From the NCBI GenBank assembly GCA_023138975.1, contig JAGLON010000008.1:62001-126000 (forward strand): a DNA stretch of 64,000 nucleotides, read 5' to 3'. How positions within the stretch are numbered: position 1 is the stretch's first letter; the number at the start of each line of letters is the position of its first letter. This document shows, piece by piece, positions 35,910 through 44,447 of the stretch. The position numbers and the translations under genes were made by a program. The notes beneath the pieces were generated by a model, which searched no databases, was not told the origin of the DNA, and saw only the letters and a program-made list of their open reading frames with translations. Origin of the DNA: Candidatus Zixiibacteriota bacterium (GTDB lineage: Bacteria; Zixibacteria; MSB-5A5; GN15; JAAZOE01).

Positions 35910-37005
35910 ATGGATAACGAAGCGAAAGAGATTATAAGTGCCTTGAAGTCAAGAATTTCCAACATCGGGAGGTATCTTTGACTTAGGCCTCCGTCGTGAA
36001 AAAATTAGCAAGATAGAATTAAAAAGCGCCGAGCCCGGTTTTTGGGATAAGCAGGAAACGGCGCAAGCGGTCATGCGTGAATTATCGACCCATAAAAGAT
36101 GGGTGAATGACTTTGACAAACTGGAATTAGATTTCACTGATTATGTTGAGTTGGCAGAAATTACGGCCGATGACCCTGATGAATTCGCTGAAATAAAGCA
36201 AAGCATAATCGACTATGTTCAAACTGTCGATGCGTTTGAGTTAGCAACTTATCTTTCTGGCAAGGACGATAATCGCGACGCAATTTTAACGATTCATCCC
36301 GGAGCTGGTGGCACCGAGTCACAAGATTGGGCTGACATGCTCTTTCGCATGTACAATCGATGGGCGGAAACGCACAGCTTTCAATCCGAGTTGATTGATT
36401 ATCAACCGGGTGATGAAGCCGGATTAAAATCAGCCACGATACGCATTAAAGGCGAATACGTTTACGGCTACCTGAAATCGGAATCAGGCGTTCATCGTCT
36501 GGTGAGAATATCTCCATTTGACGCCAACAGCCGCCGCCATACATCTTTTGTTTCCGTTCATGTCTACCCCGAAATCGACGATACGATAGAGATCGAAATC
36601 AATGACGACGATTTACGGATAGATACCTACCGGGCTTCTGGTGCGGGAGGCCAGCATGTCAATAAAACTTCTTCAGCGGTAAGGATAACTCATCTCCCGT
36701 CGGGAATTGTAGTTCAATCACAGGCAGAACGCAGCCAGTTTAAGAATAAAGCATCTGCGATGAAGGTCTTGAAATCAAAGCTCTATCTGAAGGCTCAGGA
36801 AGAGCAGCAGAAGGAGCAGGATAAGTATTCAAAAGATAAAAAGAAAATAGAATGGGGCAGCCAAATACGAAGTTATGTCTTCCACCCCTATAACATGGTT
36901 AAAGATCACCGAACCGACGCCGAGACCTCAAATATTCAAAAGGTTATGGACGGCGATTTGGAACTGTTTATAAATGCCTACCTAACCTCTGGGATAGGCC
37001 GGTAA
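35910..37005 (+). CDS. prfB: Peptide chain release factor 2, programmed +1 frameshift
   Basis: RF2 terminates translation at UGA and UAA. The first frame reads MDNEAKEIIS... to an in-frame TGA at 35979-35981. The slip site is CTT-TGA-C, preceded by the anti-SD-like GGGAGG. After a +1 shift the frame continues DLGLRREKISK to the stop at 37003-37005, giving about 365 residues. The product contains the stop-recognition SPF (VRISPFDANSRRH), and the GGQ (SGAGGQHVNKTSSAVRITH) that reaches the peptidyl transferase centre. The frameshift is a conserved autoregulatory device: low RF2 favours the shift. An ORF search begins at a later ATG (36073) and misses about 54 residues. It is first in a rightward operon with pta. 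Confidence 0.95.
35962..35982 (+). promoter_or_regulatory. RF2 programmed frameshift site
   Basis: SD-like GGGAGG lies just upstream of CTT TGA C (35976-35982), at the short spacing typical of RF2 autoregulation. Confidence 0.9.
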
Positions 37006-37019
37006 TACAGGAGTCAGTT

Positions 37020-38012
37020 ATGAGTATTTTAGACAATATCAAAGATAAAGCAAAAGCGATAGGGCGGACAGTTGTTCTTCCCGAGGGCTATGATGAGAGG
37101 ACAATCATCGCCGCCAAATCTATTATTGAGCAGAATCTCTGTAAGGTCATCATTCTGGGTAAGACCGATGAGATAAATAAACTCGCCGGCACGCATGGGT
37201 TGGAAACAAGTAAAGTGACTGTTATTCAGCCTGAGAACGCGCCGGATTTTGATGAATTTGCCGAATTGTTGTTTGAGCGCCGCAAAGCCAAAGGCATGAC
37301 TTTGGAGAAGGCCAAAAACTTAATGAAGACAGAATTATATTATGGCGCGGCAATGGTAAAAACCGGTAAAGCCGACGCCTCGGTTGCGGGTGCGGTAAAT
37401 ACAACCGGAAATGTTCTTCGCGCAGCCCTGCAGGTTATCGGGTTGGCTGAGGGCATCAATACTCTGTCCTCCTGTTTTTTGATGACGTTGCCGGAATTTC
37501 TCGGTGAAAAAGATAAAACATTCATGTTCGGTGATTGTGCCGTTTTGCCCAATCCCAATGCTGAACAGCTGGCCTCAATTGCTGCCTCTACTGCTGAAAC
37601 TTATCAGAAGCTCGTTGGCGATGAGCCCCGAGTGGCGTTTTTATCTTTCTCCACCAAAGGCTCGGCCAAACATGCTGATGTCAATAAAGTCCTGGAAGCG
37701 CTTGAAATCTTTAAAAAGCAGCATCCGGAAATACAGGCCGACGGAGAAATGCAGCTTGATGCGGCCGTGATGCCAAAAATCGGCGCAAAAAAAGCCCCCG
37801 ATTCAACTGTCGCGGGCAAAGCCAACGTTTTGATTTTTCCCGATCTTGATGCGGGAAATATCGGATATAAATTAACTCAACGTTTTGCCGGAGCAATTGC
37901 TACCGGACCAATTATTCAAGGTTTGGAAGTTCCAGCCAATGATCTTTCACGGGGATGCTCCGCCGATGATATCGTTGATGTCTCCGCCATCGCCGTTTTG
38001 ATGAAAGGATAA
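37020..38012 (+). CDS. pta: Phosphate acetyltransferase
   Basis: A 330-residue Pta converting acetyl-CoA and phosphate to acetyl phosphate. It matches the shorter Pta form (no N-terminal DRTGG domain). Features are GRTVVLPEGYDERTIIAA at the start, NTTGNVLRAALQVIG, SFSTKGSAKH and the catalytic Ser-Arg of NDLSRGCSADDIVD near the C-terminus. With nifJ and citrate synthase in the window it suggests pyruvate to acetyl-CoA to acetate metabolism, but an acetate kinase is not in view. It lies 14 nt downstream of prfB. Confidence 0.93.
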   Translation: MSILDNIKDKAKAIGRTVVLPEGYDERTIIAAKSIIEQNLCKVIILGKTDEINKLAGTHGLETSKVTVIQPENAPDFDEFAELLFERRKAKGMTLEKAKNLMKTELYYGAAMVKTGKADASVAGAVNTTGNVLRAALQVIGLAEGINTLSSCFLMTLPEFLGEKDKTFMFGDCAVLPNPNAEQLASIAASTAETYQKLVGDEPRVAFLSFSTKGSAKHADVNKVLEALEIFKKQHPEIQADGEMQLDAAVMPKIGAKKAPDSTVAGKANVLIFPDLDAGNIGYKLTQRFAGAIATGPIIQGLEVPANDLSRGCSADDIVDVSAIAVLMKG

Positions 38013-38016
38013 ACTC

Positions 38017-39234
38017 ATGAGTCTCAGTAAGCTCGCTATGAAAATTGCCGAGTCTCCGACTCTGGCGCTTAACAGTAAAGCACGTTCCCTTCGCGAACAG
38101 GGAAAACCGGTTATACATTTGGGGGCTGGAGAGCCAAAAACAAAAGTCCCGGCCAGCGCCATCCTTTCAGCCGCCGCAAAGTTGACAACAGGGGAAATCC
38201 GCTACACACCGACCAAGGGCATTCCAACGTTAATAAACGCGATTATTAAGTACACCGAAAAAAATTATAAAAAAACCGTAGCGCCGGCCAATGTTGTCGT
38301 TTCCGCGGGCGCCAAGCAGGCTATTTATAACCTGATGATGACCCTCCTGAATCCGGGAGAAGAAGTCATTATGCTGGCTCCATATTGGGTTAGTTATCCC
38401 GAAATCATTAAAATGCTATATGGTGTACCGGTCACGGTTATGCCTCCTCAGGGCAGTTTTGAACCAACTATCGAAGGTATTAAGGCCAAGGTCAGCGAAA
38501 AGACAAAAGCAATTATCGTTAACAGCCCCAATAATCCTTCCGGTGTCATGTACTCAGCCAAGCTTATTCAGGAAATTGTTGAGTATTGCGAAGATAAAGG
38601 CATCTATGTAATAATGGATGATATTTATCACAAACTGATTTTTGATAACAAGACCTGGCCATCACCGTTTGCCTATGCGAATGATGATTTTGAATCTTCA
38701 TATTTAATAGTCGTTAACGGCGTATCAAAACTGTATGCGATGACCGGATTCCGAATCGGCTGGACAATAGCCAGTACCAAAGTCTGCAAGGTCATGATTA
38801 ATGTTGCCGCACAGAATACATCTTGCCCCTCACCTGTTCAACAGGAAGCAGCAGTCGGAGCATTAAACGGCAACCAGAGTAACGTTGAAAACCTGCGTTT
38901 GACACTGGAAAACAATCGCAATATCATGATAAATGAGCTTAAAACTATTCCAAATCTTAAGATAACTGTTCCGGACGGAACCTTTTATTGTCTACCGGAT
39001 TTCAGTGCCTACAATAAAAATTCCAATGAGCTATCTCAGTTTCTTCTTGAAAAGGCTCTGGTGGTATCTGTGCCGGGCGGCGAGTTCGGTTTGGAAGGAC
39101 ATCTGAGATTAAGCTATTGCGGCTCGGTCAAAGATATCATGGATGGAGTTGCTCGTATCAAATGGGCTCTCGACCCTGATTCGCCGAAAGAGATTTATAT
39201 CGGAGACCGTAAAATAATAAGGGATTGGAAATAA
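38017..39234 (+). CDS. Class I aminotransferase, aspartate-type
   Basis: A 405-residue PLP enzyme, fold type I. Motifs: NSPNNPSGVMYS (the NPxNPTG-like loop), IYVIMDDIYHKLIFD, the PLP-Lys region VSKLYAMTGFRIGW (usually SKAYAMTGWRIG), and HLRLSYCGS for the carboxylate Arg. Most relatives transaminate aspartate; the exact amino acid is not decidable. It begins 4 nt after pta and shares the overlapping TAATG with the next start. Confidence 0.88.
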   Translation: MSLSKLAMKIAESPTLALNSKARSLREQGKPVIHLGAGEPKTKVPASAILSAAAKLTTGEIRYTPTKGIPTLINAIIKYTEKNYKKTVAPANVVVSAGAKQAIYNLMMTLLNPGEEVIMLAPYWVSYPEIIKMLYGVPVTVMPPQGSFEPTIEGIKAKVSEKTKAIIVNSPNNPSGVMYSAKLIQEIVEYCEDKGIYVIMDDIYHKLIFDNKTWPSPFAYANDDFESSYLIVVNGVSKLYAMTGFRIGWTIASTKVCKVMINVAAQNTSCPSPVQQEAAVGALNGNQSNVENLRLTLENNRNIMINELKTIPNLKITVPDGTFYCLPDFSAYNKNSNELSQFLLEKALVVSVPGGEFGLEGHLRLSYCGSVKDIMDGVARIKWALDPDSPKEIYIGDRKIIRDWK

Positions 39235-40886
39235 TGACTAACAAAATTCAGAGTCTTCAATCTCCCGCTCAGAATGATGCCGAAACTCGTAAGAGCCAAT
39301 ACAAACTGGAGTTTCATGGTCTAACTAACCTGAAACAAATTTATTGGAATCTACCGACATCATCTCTATACGAAGAGGCGGTCTTTCGCGGCGAAGGTAT
39401 AGCTTTGCAGGATGGACCTCTTGTGGTCAGTTCCGGCAAGAATACCACCCATGCTCTCAATGATACATACATCGTAAAAACAGTAGAAAATGAGAACAGA
39501 GTTTGGTGGGGTGAGCATAACCGACCGTTTAGCGAGCAGAGTTTCGAGGGAGTTTATAATCGTATTAAGGCATACTTACAGGGTCAAGATGTTTTTGTTC
39601 AGGATTGTTTTGCAGGCACTGAAGCCAACTATAGGCTTCCTGTGCGAGTTATTACAGAAAACGCATGGCATAGCCTATTCGCGCGAAACTCACTATTGCA
39701 GCCGGAAAACAACGATGATTATAGTGAGTTCATACCCGAATTTACTATAATTCATGTTCCCTATTTCAAGGGTATCCCTGAAATTGACTCAACCCGAAGT
39801 GATGCGTTTGTTCTTATGAGCTTTGATCTTAAGCTCTGCCTTATCGGTGGAACCGGTTACAGTGGCGAAATAAAGAAGTCGGTGTTCACTTATATGAACT
39901 ACATCTTGTCTAATCAGGATGTGTTAACGATGCACTGCTCGGCCAATAAAGGAACCGACGATAAGACAGCCTTGTTTTTCGGCAATTCCGGTACCGGCAA
40001 GACCGCCCTTGCGGTTGACACCCATCGTGCATTGATAGGCGATGACGAAATTGCATGGGGGGCAGAAGGAATTTTCAATTTGGAAGGCGGCTGCTACGCC
40101 AAAGTACTCAACCTCTCTGAAAAAAACGAAGCACAAGTTTTTGCCTGTACAAAAAAAACAGGGACGATTCTCGAAAACGTCATCTGTGACCCGACTAGCT
40201 GTAAAATCGATTTGAATGACAACAGTCGCACCGATAATACTCGCGCCTCGTTTCCGCTGCATTACATCGCTAATGCCGAATCAGATGCGAAAGGTGAACA
40301 CCCGAAGAATATTATTATGCTGACTTGCGATGCAACCGGTGTAATACCTCCGATAGCAAAACTAACTAACGATCAGGCAATGTATTACTTTTTATCCGGT
40401 TGCTCGTTTAGTGGAATGAATGACGAAACAGATTCGGAGAAAGAACCCGATATAGTTTTTTCGCCCTGTTTTGGCGCACCATTTATGGACCGTCATCCGT
40501 ATCAATACGCCGAAATGCTGAAAAATAAAATTGCCCGGCATGGCACAAACTGCTGGATGATAAATACCGGCATCATCGGCGGTCCTTCCAGTTCCGGCAA
40601 ACGGATGAGTATCCAACTGGCTCGGACGCTTTCAAGCGCCGCCATTAATGGTGATTTGGATGATGTTGAATATCTTCAAGATCCGGTATTTGGTTTTAAA
40701 TTTCCAAAATCCTGTGGTGATTTGACGGAAAAAGACCTCAACCCGGAACTTGCATGGAATGATGCCAACGAATATAGTGACAAACGCAATCATTTGGCTC
40801 AGTTGTTTATTGAGAATTTCAAGAAGTTTGCCGGTAAAACTCCGGATGAAGTTGTCATAGCCGGTCCCAAAAAGCTGGAGAAGTAG
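39234..40886 (+). CDS. pckA: Divergent ATP-type PEP carboxykinase
   Basis: A 550-residue protein of the ATP-PEPCK family, starting at ATG 39234. ATP-site motifs are kept: P-loop GNSGTGKTALA, IGDDE, EGGCYAK, and the metal-site YSGEIKKS with MHCSANKG. Other canonical motifs are changed. The N-terminal GRSPKDK that carries the substrate-binding Arg is replaced by a THALND stretch. The usual SGFTAKLAGTE is SGCSFSGMNDE. The usual VSRLT is IAKLT. The C-terminal NTGWTGG is NTGIIGGPSSSGKRM. So the chain length and fold fit, but binding of oxaloacetate may be altered. It may be a functional but divergent PEPCK or a paralogue with a new substrate. It overlaps the aminotransferase stop in TAATG. Confidence 0.8.
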   Translation: MTNKIQSLQSPAQNDAETRKSQYKLEFHGLTNLKQIYWNLPTSSLYEEAVFRGEGIALQDGPLVVSSGKNTTHALNDTYIVKTVENENRVWWGEHNRPFSEQSFEGVYNRIKAYLQGQDVFVQDCFAGTEANYRLPVRVITENAWHSLFARNSLLQPENNDDYSEFIPEFTIIHVPYFKGIPEIDSTRSDAFVLMSFDLKLCLIGGTGYSGEIKKSVFTYMNYILSNQDVLTMHCSANKGTDDKTALFFGNSGTGKTALAVDTHRALIGDDEIAWGAEGIFNLEGGCYAKVLNLSEKNEAQVFACTKKTGTILENVICDPTSCKIDLNDNSRTDNTRASFPLHYIANAESDAKGEHPKNIIMLTCDATGVIPPIAKLTNDQAMYYFLSGCSFSGMNDETDSEKEPDIVFSPCFGAPFMDRHPYQYAEMLKNKIARHGTNCWMINTGIIGGPSSSGKRMSIQLARTLSSAAINGDLDDVEYLQDPVFGFKFPKSCGDLTEKDLNPELAWNDANEYSDKRNHLAQLFIENFKKFAGKTPDEVVIAGPKKLEK

Positions 40887-40899
40887 GAGATAATTTAAG

Positions 40900-41196
40900 G
40901 TGCCAACCTATCAATACAAATGCCCGGATTGCAAACATGAATTCGAGGAATTTCAGGGCATTAACGACGAAGCGGTTTCAAAATGTCCTAAATGTGGCAA
41001 AAAACCTCGCCGGATTATTACCGGAGGAGCTGGCTTCCTGCTTAAGGGCTCCGGTTTTTATACAACCGAGAACCGCTCGGCGGCGTATAAAGCGGCAGAA
41101 AAGAAAGACAGTCAAGCTGCGACCTCTACCTCGTCTTCGTCCTCAACATCAAAGTCAACGGAGACAAAAAAAAAGAAGGACAAGCCTAAGTCTTAG
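40900..41196 (+). CDS. FmdB-family zinc-ribbon protein
   Basis: A 98-residue protein starting at GTG with AGGAG upstream. The N-terminal 40 residues are the FmdB-type zinc ribbon (YQYKCPDCKHEFEEFQG, then KCPKCGKKPRRIITGGAGF). The C-terminal part is K/S/T-rich low complexity (TSTSSSSSTSKSTETKKK), typical of this family. It is thought to be a regulatory or metal-binding protein, and its physiological role is not settled. It lies 13 nt after the PEPCK-like gene and 12 nt before the FAD oxidase gene. Confidence 0.85.
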   Translation: MPTYQYKCPDCKHEFEEFQGINDEAVSKCPKCGKKPRRIITGGAGFLLKGSGFYTTENRSAAYKAAEKKDSQAATSTSSSSSTSKSTETKKKKDKPKS

Positions 41197-41208
41197 GACT
41201 CAATTGTA

Positions 41209-42567
41209 ATGATTCGTGAAATTACTGATATAATTAGAAAGACCCTTCCTGCCGGACGGGTCTTTTTTACTTTTGAAGATATGCCGGAATATACAAAAGA
41301 CGCAACCGAAGAAGTTTTTATTCCTGACGCCTTGTTTTTCGCAGAATCGGAGGAAGATATTGTTGATGCCGTAAATCTCTGCCAGGATATCAATATTCCG
41401 TTGGTCATTAGAGGCGCCGGCACCGGGTATTCAGGCGGTGCATTGGCGACTCAAGGCGGTCTAATTGTCTCTATCGAGCGAATGGACAATATCGATATAG
41501 ACAGCACAACTTTGACAGCGACAGTTGGCCCCGGTGCTATCACCGGAGATGTAATGAGAATGGCTGAAGCCGCCGGACTGTTTTATCCTCCCGACCCCGC
41601 CAGCTATCTGGAATCAACTATCGGTGGCAACATTGCCGAGAACGCCGGAGGACTTCGCTGTAAAAAATATGGCGTTACCAAAGATTATACCGTTGCCGTT
41701 CGGGGAGTCGATGCGGACGGAAATATTATAGCCTCAGATTATCAAAGTCCATTTGGGCTTATGGACCTGTTTATTGGATCTGAAGGCACACTTTTTATTT
41801 TCACCGAAATAACAGTGAGACTTATCGAACAACCGAAACCAGGAAAAACAATTCTGGCCCTGTTTGATGCTCCGGTACAAGCCGCTTCAGTAGTCGCCGA
41901 TATTACCGCCGAGGGTATTGTGCCGTGTATCTTGGAATTTATGGACGGTGATGCCATTTCCTGCTCCAATGAGTACAATCCCGAAAACCGAATCGAAACC
42001 TGCGCCGCGATGCTCTTAATCGAGACAGATGGCAACAATGCCGAATCAGAAGCCGCCCGGATAGAAACAATTTGCAGAAAATACTCTCCTGTGATGCTTC
42101 AAGTGACCGAGGATGTCGCAACCCGGAAAAAGCTCTGGGACACACGCCGCAACTTATCCAAGGCGGTTAAACAATCGGTAGCAGTAAAGACTGCCGAGGA
42201 TGTGTGCGTACCTCCTTCCCGATTGCCCGAGTTAGTCGAATATGTACAAGAACTGGGACAAATACTGGCCTTGCGAGTCAACTGTTACGGTCATGCCGGA
42301 GATGGTAATCTCCATGTGAATTTCCTTGGTATGAAAGGCACAGCCAGAGAAAAGGAAGAAACTACAAAAGGAATTGAGTTACTGTTTAAAAAGACACTAG
42401 CACTCGGAGGAACCTTGACCGGTGAGCATGGGATCGGTATAACCAAGCAGAAATTCCTTTCAGATGAATTCGATGTTCAAACGTTGAGCTTTATGCGCAG
42501 ACTGAAAAATGTATTAGACAACAAAGACATTATTAATCCGGGAAAAATCTTCGAGATTGTGAAATAA
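41209..42567 (+). CDS. GlcD-type FAD-linked 2-hydroxyacid oxidase
   Basis: A 452-residue FAD (PCMH-type) oxidase of the glycolate/lactate family. The FAD site GAGTGYSGGALATQGG and DPASYLESTIGGNIAENAGG (residues about 65-145) are clear, and the C-terminal catalytic region has NCYGHAGDGNLHVNFLG and GTLTGEHGIG. It oxidises a 2-hydroxy acid such as glycolate or lactate, passing electrons to an unspecified carrier. The last gene of the prfB operon. A related fusion protein with Fe-S domains is encoded at 53085-55817. Confidence 0.87.
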   Translation: MIREITDIIRKTLPAGRVFFTFEDMPEYTKDATEEVFIPDALFFAESEEDIVDAVNLCQDINIPLVIRGAGTGYSGGALATQGGLIVSIERMDNIDIDSTTLTATVGPGAITGDVMRMAEAAGLFYPPDPASYLESTIGGNIAENAGGLRCKKYGVTKDYTVAVRGVDADGNIIASDYQSPFGLMDLFIGSEGTLFIFTEITVRLIEQPKPGKTILALFDAPVQAASVVADITAEGIVPCILEFMDGDAISCSNEYNPENRIETCAAMLLIETDGNNAESEAARIETICRKYSPVMLQVTEDVATRKKLWDTRRNLSKAVKQSVAVKTAEDVCVPPSRLPELVEYVQELGQILALRVNCYGHAGDGNLHVNFLGMKGTAREKEETTKGIELLFKKTLALGGTLTGEHGIGITKQKFLSDEFDVQTLSFMRRLKNVLDNKDIINPGKIFEIVK

Positions 42568-42591
42568 TTCCTTATCTTTGCTCAGATATTA

Positions 42592-42620
42592 TTGACAATT
42601 ACAAAAAAATCCATTAATTA
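42592..42620 (+). promoter_or_regulatory. Promoter of citrate synthase
   Basis: -35 TTGACA (42592-42597), 17-nt spacer, -10 TAATTA (42615-42620), about 100 nt before the ATG at 42722. This makes citrate synthase a separate unit from the prfB operon. Confidence 0.5.
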
Positions 42621-42721
42621 ACATGTTAGTATGCACAAACATATCTCGTCTATTGAAAGTGGCGTTTTGTGCTCCGTATCTTTGAGAAGATAACTTAAAT
42701 ATATATAGGGAGGTTTTGTTA

Positions 42722-43996
42722 ATGTCTAAACTAAAAGCAAAATTTGAATCACAAATACCAGGGATGCGTACCGAAATCCGTTCTCTTATAAAAGAACACG
42801 GTTCGAAAGTGATTTCAGAAGTTACGCTGAAACAGGTATATGGTGGAATGCGAGGCGTTCGCGGATTGGTCTGCGATACTTCATTAGTACCTCCGGAAAA
42901 GGGTTTGATTATTCGCGGTATTCCGTTAAATGAGCTCTTTGACAAAATACCGGAAGAAATCTTCTGGTTACTCGTAACTGGCGAACTTCCGACTGCCGAC
43001 GAAGTGAAAGACCTTCAGGCTGAATACACCAAGAATGCCGGCGTCCCCGATTATGTCTGGAAAGTTCTCGAAGCAATGCCGGAAGATGCTCATCCGATGT
43101 GCATGCTTGATACTGCTATTCTCGCAATGGAAGGCGAATCAGAATTCCGCAAAAATTACGCAAAAGGTATGAAAAAAGAAGATTACTGGGAACCGATGAT
43201 GCAAGACAGCATCCGTATCCTGGCCGTCCTCCCCGAAATAGCTGCCGGTGTCTATCGCCTGCGCTATAAAAAAGGTCCCCGGATTGCTTCTGATCCGAAT
43301 CTGGACTGGGGTGCCGACTATGCGAATATGCTCGGAATCGAAGATTCCGATGGCAATTTCGCCAAACTTATGCGCCTGTATTTGACTCTCCATTGTGATC
43401 ATGAAGGCGGCAACGTTTCCGCTCATGCTTGTCACTGTATCGGTTCGGCTCTGTCTGATGCCTATTACTCAATCTCAGGCGGTCTTAACGGACTGGCGGG
43501 TCCTCTGCATGGTCTGGCTAACCAGGAATGCCTCAAGTGGGTCCTCAAGGTTATGGAAAAATTCGGCGGCGCTCCATCAAACGAAGACCTCGAGAAATTC
43601 GCATGGGATACTCTGAATTCCGGTCAAGTAATTCCGGGTTACGGCCATGCCGTCCTGCGTATTACCGATCCGCGTTTCGATGCTTTCTTAGCCTTTGGTA
43701 AAGAGCATTGTGCCGAAGATCCGGTCTTCCAGACAGTCTCCAGAGTTTTTGATGTGGTTCCGGGAGTTCTTCGTCAAGTCAAGAAAATCGCCGATCCATG
43801 GCCAAATGTTGATGCCGGTTCCGGTGCTCTGTTATACAAATTCGGTCTTAAAGAATTTGAATATTATACGGTTCTGTTCTCAGTTTCTCGTGCGATGGGT
43901 ATGGCTTCACAGCTTATCGTCTCGCGTGCCTGGGGCGAAGCGATTGAGCGTCCGAAATCATCGACCACGGAATGGCTCAAAGCACAGACTAAGTAA
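42722..43996 (+). CDS. gltA: Citrate synthase, mitochondrial-like type
   Basis: A 424-residue citrate synthase condensing acetyl-CoA and oxaloacetate. ATG 42722 follows GGGAGG by 8 nt. The catalytic residues are His in LTLHCDHEGGNVSAH, His in IPGYGHAVLR, and Asp in WPNVDAGSG. The overall sequence (e.g. VYGGMRGVRGLVCDTS and the GPLHGLANQE loop) resembles the mitochondrial/Geobacter-type enzyme rather than the E. coli hexameric form. It is monocistronic, with its own promoter and a strong terminator. Confidence 0.94.
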   Translation: MSKLKAKFESQIPGMRTEIRSLIKEHGSKVISEVTLKQVYGGMRGVRGLVCDTSLVPPEKGLIIRGIPLNELFDKIPEEIFWLLVTGELPTADEVKDLQAEYTKNAGVPDYVWKVLEAMPEDAHPMCMLDTAILAMEGESEFRKNYAKGMKKEDYWEPMMQDSIRILAVLPEIAAGVYRLRYKKGPRIASDPNLDWGADYANMLGIEDSDGNFAKLMRLYLTLHCDHEGGNVSAHACHCIGSALSDAYYSISGGLNGLAGPLHGLANQECLKWVLKVMEKFGGAPSNEDLEKFAWDTLNSGQVIPGYGHAVLRITDPRFDAFLAFGKEHCAEDPVFQTVSRVFDVVPGVLRQVKKIADPWPNVDAGSGALLYKFGLKEFEYYTVLFSVSRAMGMASQLIVSRAWGEAIERPKSSTTEWLKAQTK

Positions 43997-44047
43997 ACAA
44001 CGGTATTTCCCATCATGAATGATGGGTTACCCGTTATATTAGAATTA

Positions 44048-44078
44048 AACGCCCTGCATTACGCAGGGCGTTTTTTTA
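44048..44078 (+). terminator. Rho-independent terminator of citrate synthase
   Basis: A 10-bp perfect stem AACGCCCTGC / GCAGGGCGTT (44048-44057 with 44063-44072), 5-nt loop, with TTTTTT following. Confidence 0.9.
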
Positions 44079-44099
44079 TGTTTGGAACTCGTCTAATTT

Positions 44100-44335
44100 C
44101 GCAATTCAATTATTCTTTTGCCATTCCTGCTTTCGCAGGGGAGACACTAATATTCCCAAGTCCTCATTTCGTCATACCCGTGAAAACGGGTATCCAGAGC
44201 AGAGTTCGGTCAATTTCACCACTGGATTCCCGACTCGCTTCGCTCTCGGGAATGACATAAGCATTTGTAGGTCGTGGTTCTGAACGAAGACCCAACGGGT
44301 CGTAGTGAGAAACCCGACAATAGCATCTCTGTTTA
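44100..44335. repeat. Cluster of dispersed intergenic repeats
   Basis: Contains CCTGCTTTCGCAGG (44127-44140), a CCCGTGAAAACGGGTATCCAG unit (from 44178), a TTCCCGACTCG...CGGGAATGACA palindrome (44226-44258), and GTAGGTCG...AAGACCCAACGG (44267-44298). The last piece recurs inverted at 21851-21862. These are non-coding repeat types common between genes in many bacteria. Together with the terminator they fill the gap between citrate synthase and the TPR gene. Confidence 0.65.
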
Positions 44336-44340
44336 TTATA

Positions 44341-44368
44341 TTGATAGATTCGCATTTTGCAGTATATT
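44341..44368 (+). promoter_or_regulatory. Promoter of the secreted TPR gene
   Basis: -35 TTGATA (44341-44346), 16-nt spacer, -10 TATATT (44363-44368), about 73 nt before the ATG at 44448. Confidence 0.5.
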
Positions 44369-44447
44369 GGTAGTGACATTGTCGCTGATGCGATGCAAGC
44401 AAAGCTATCAGTCTTATGGAAAAGTCATAGATAGGATACAATCATAA

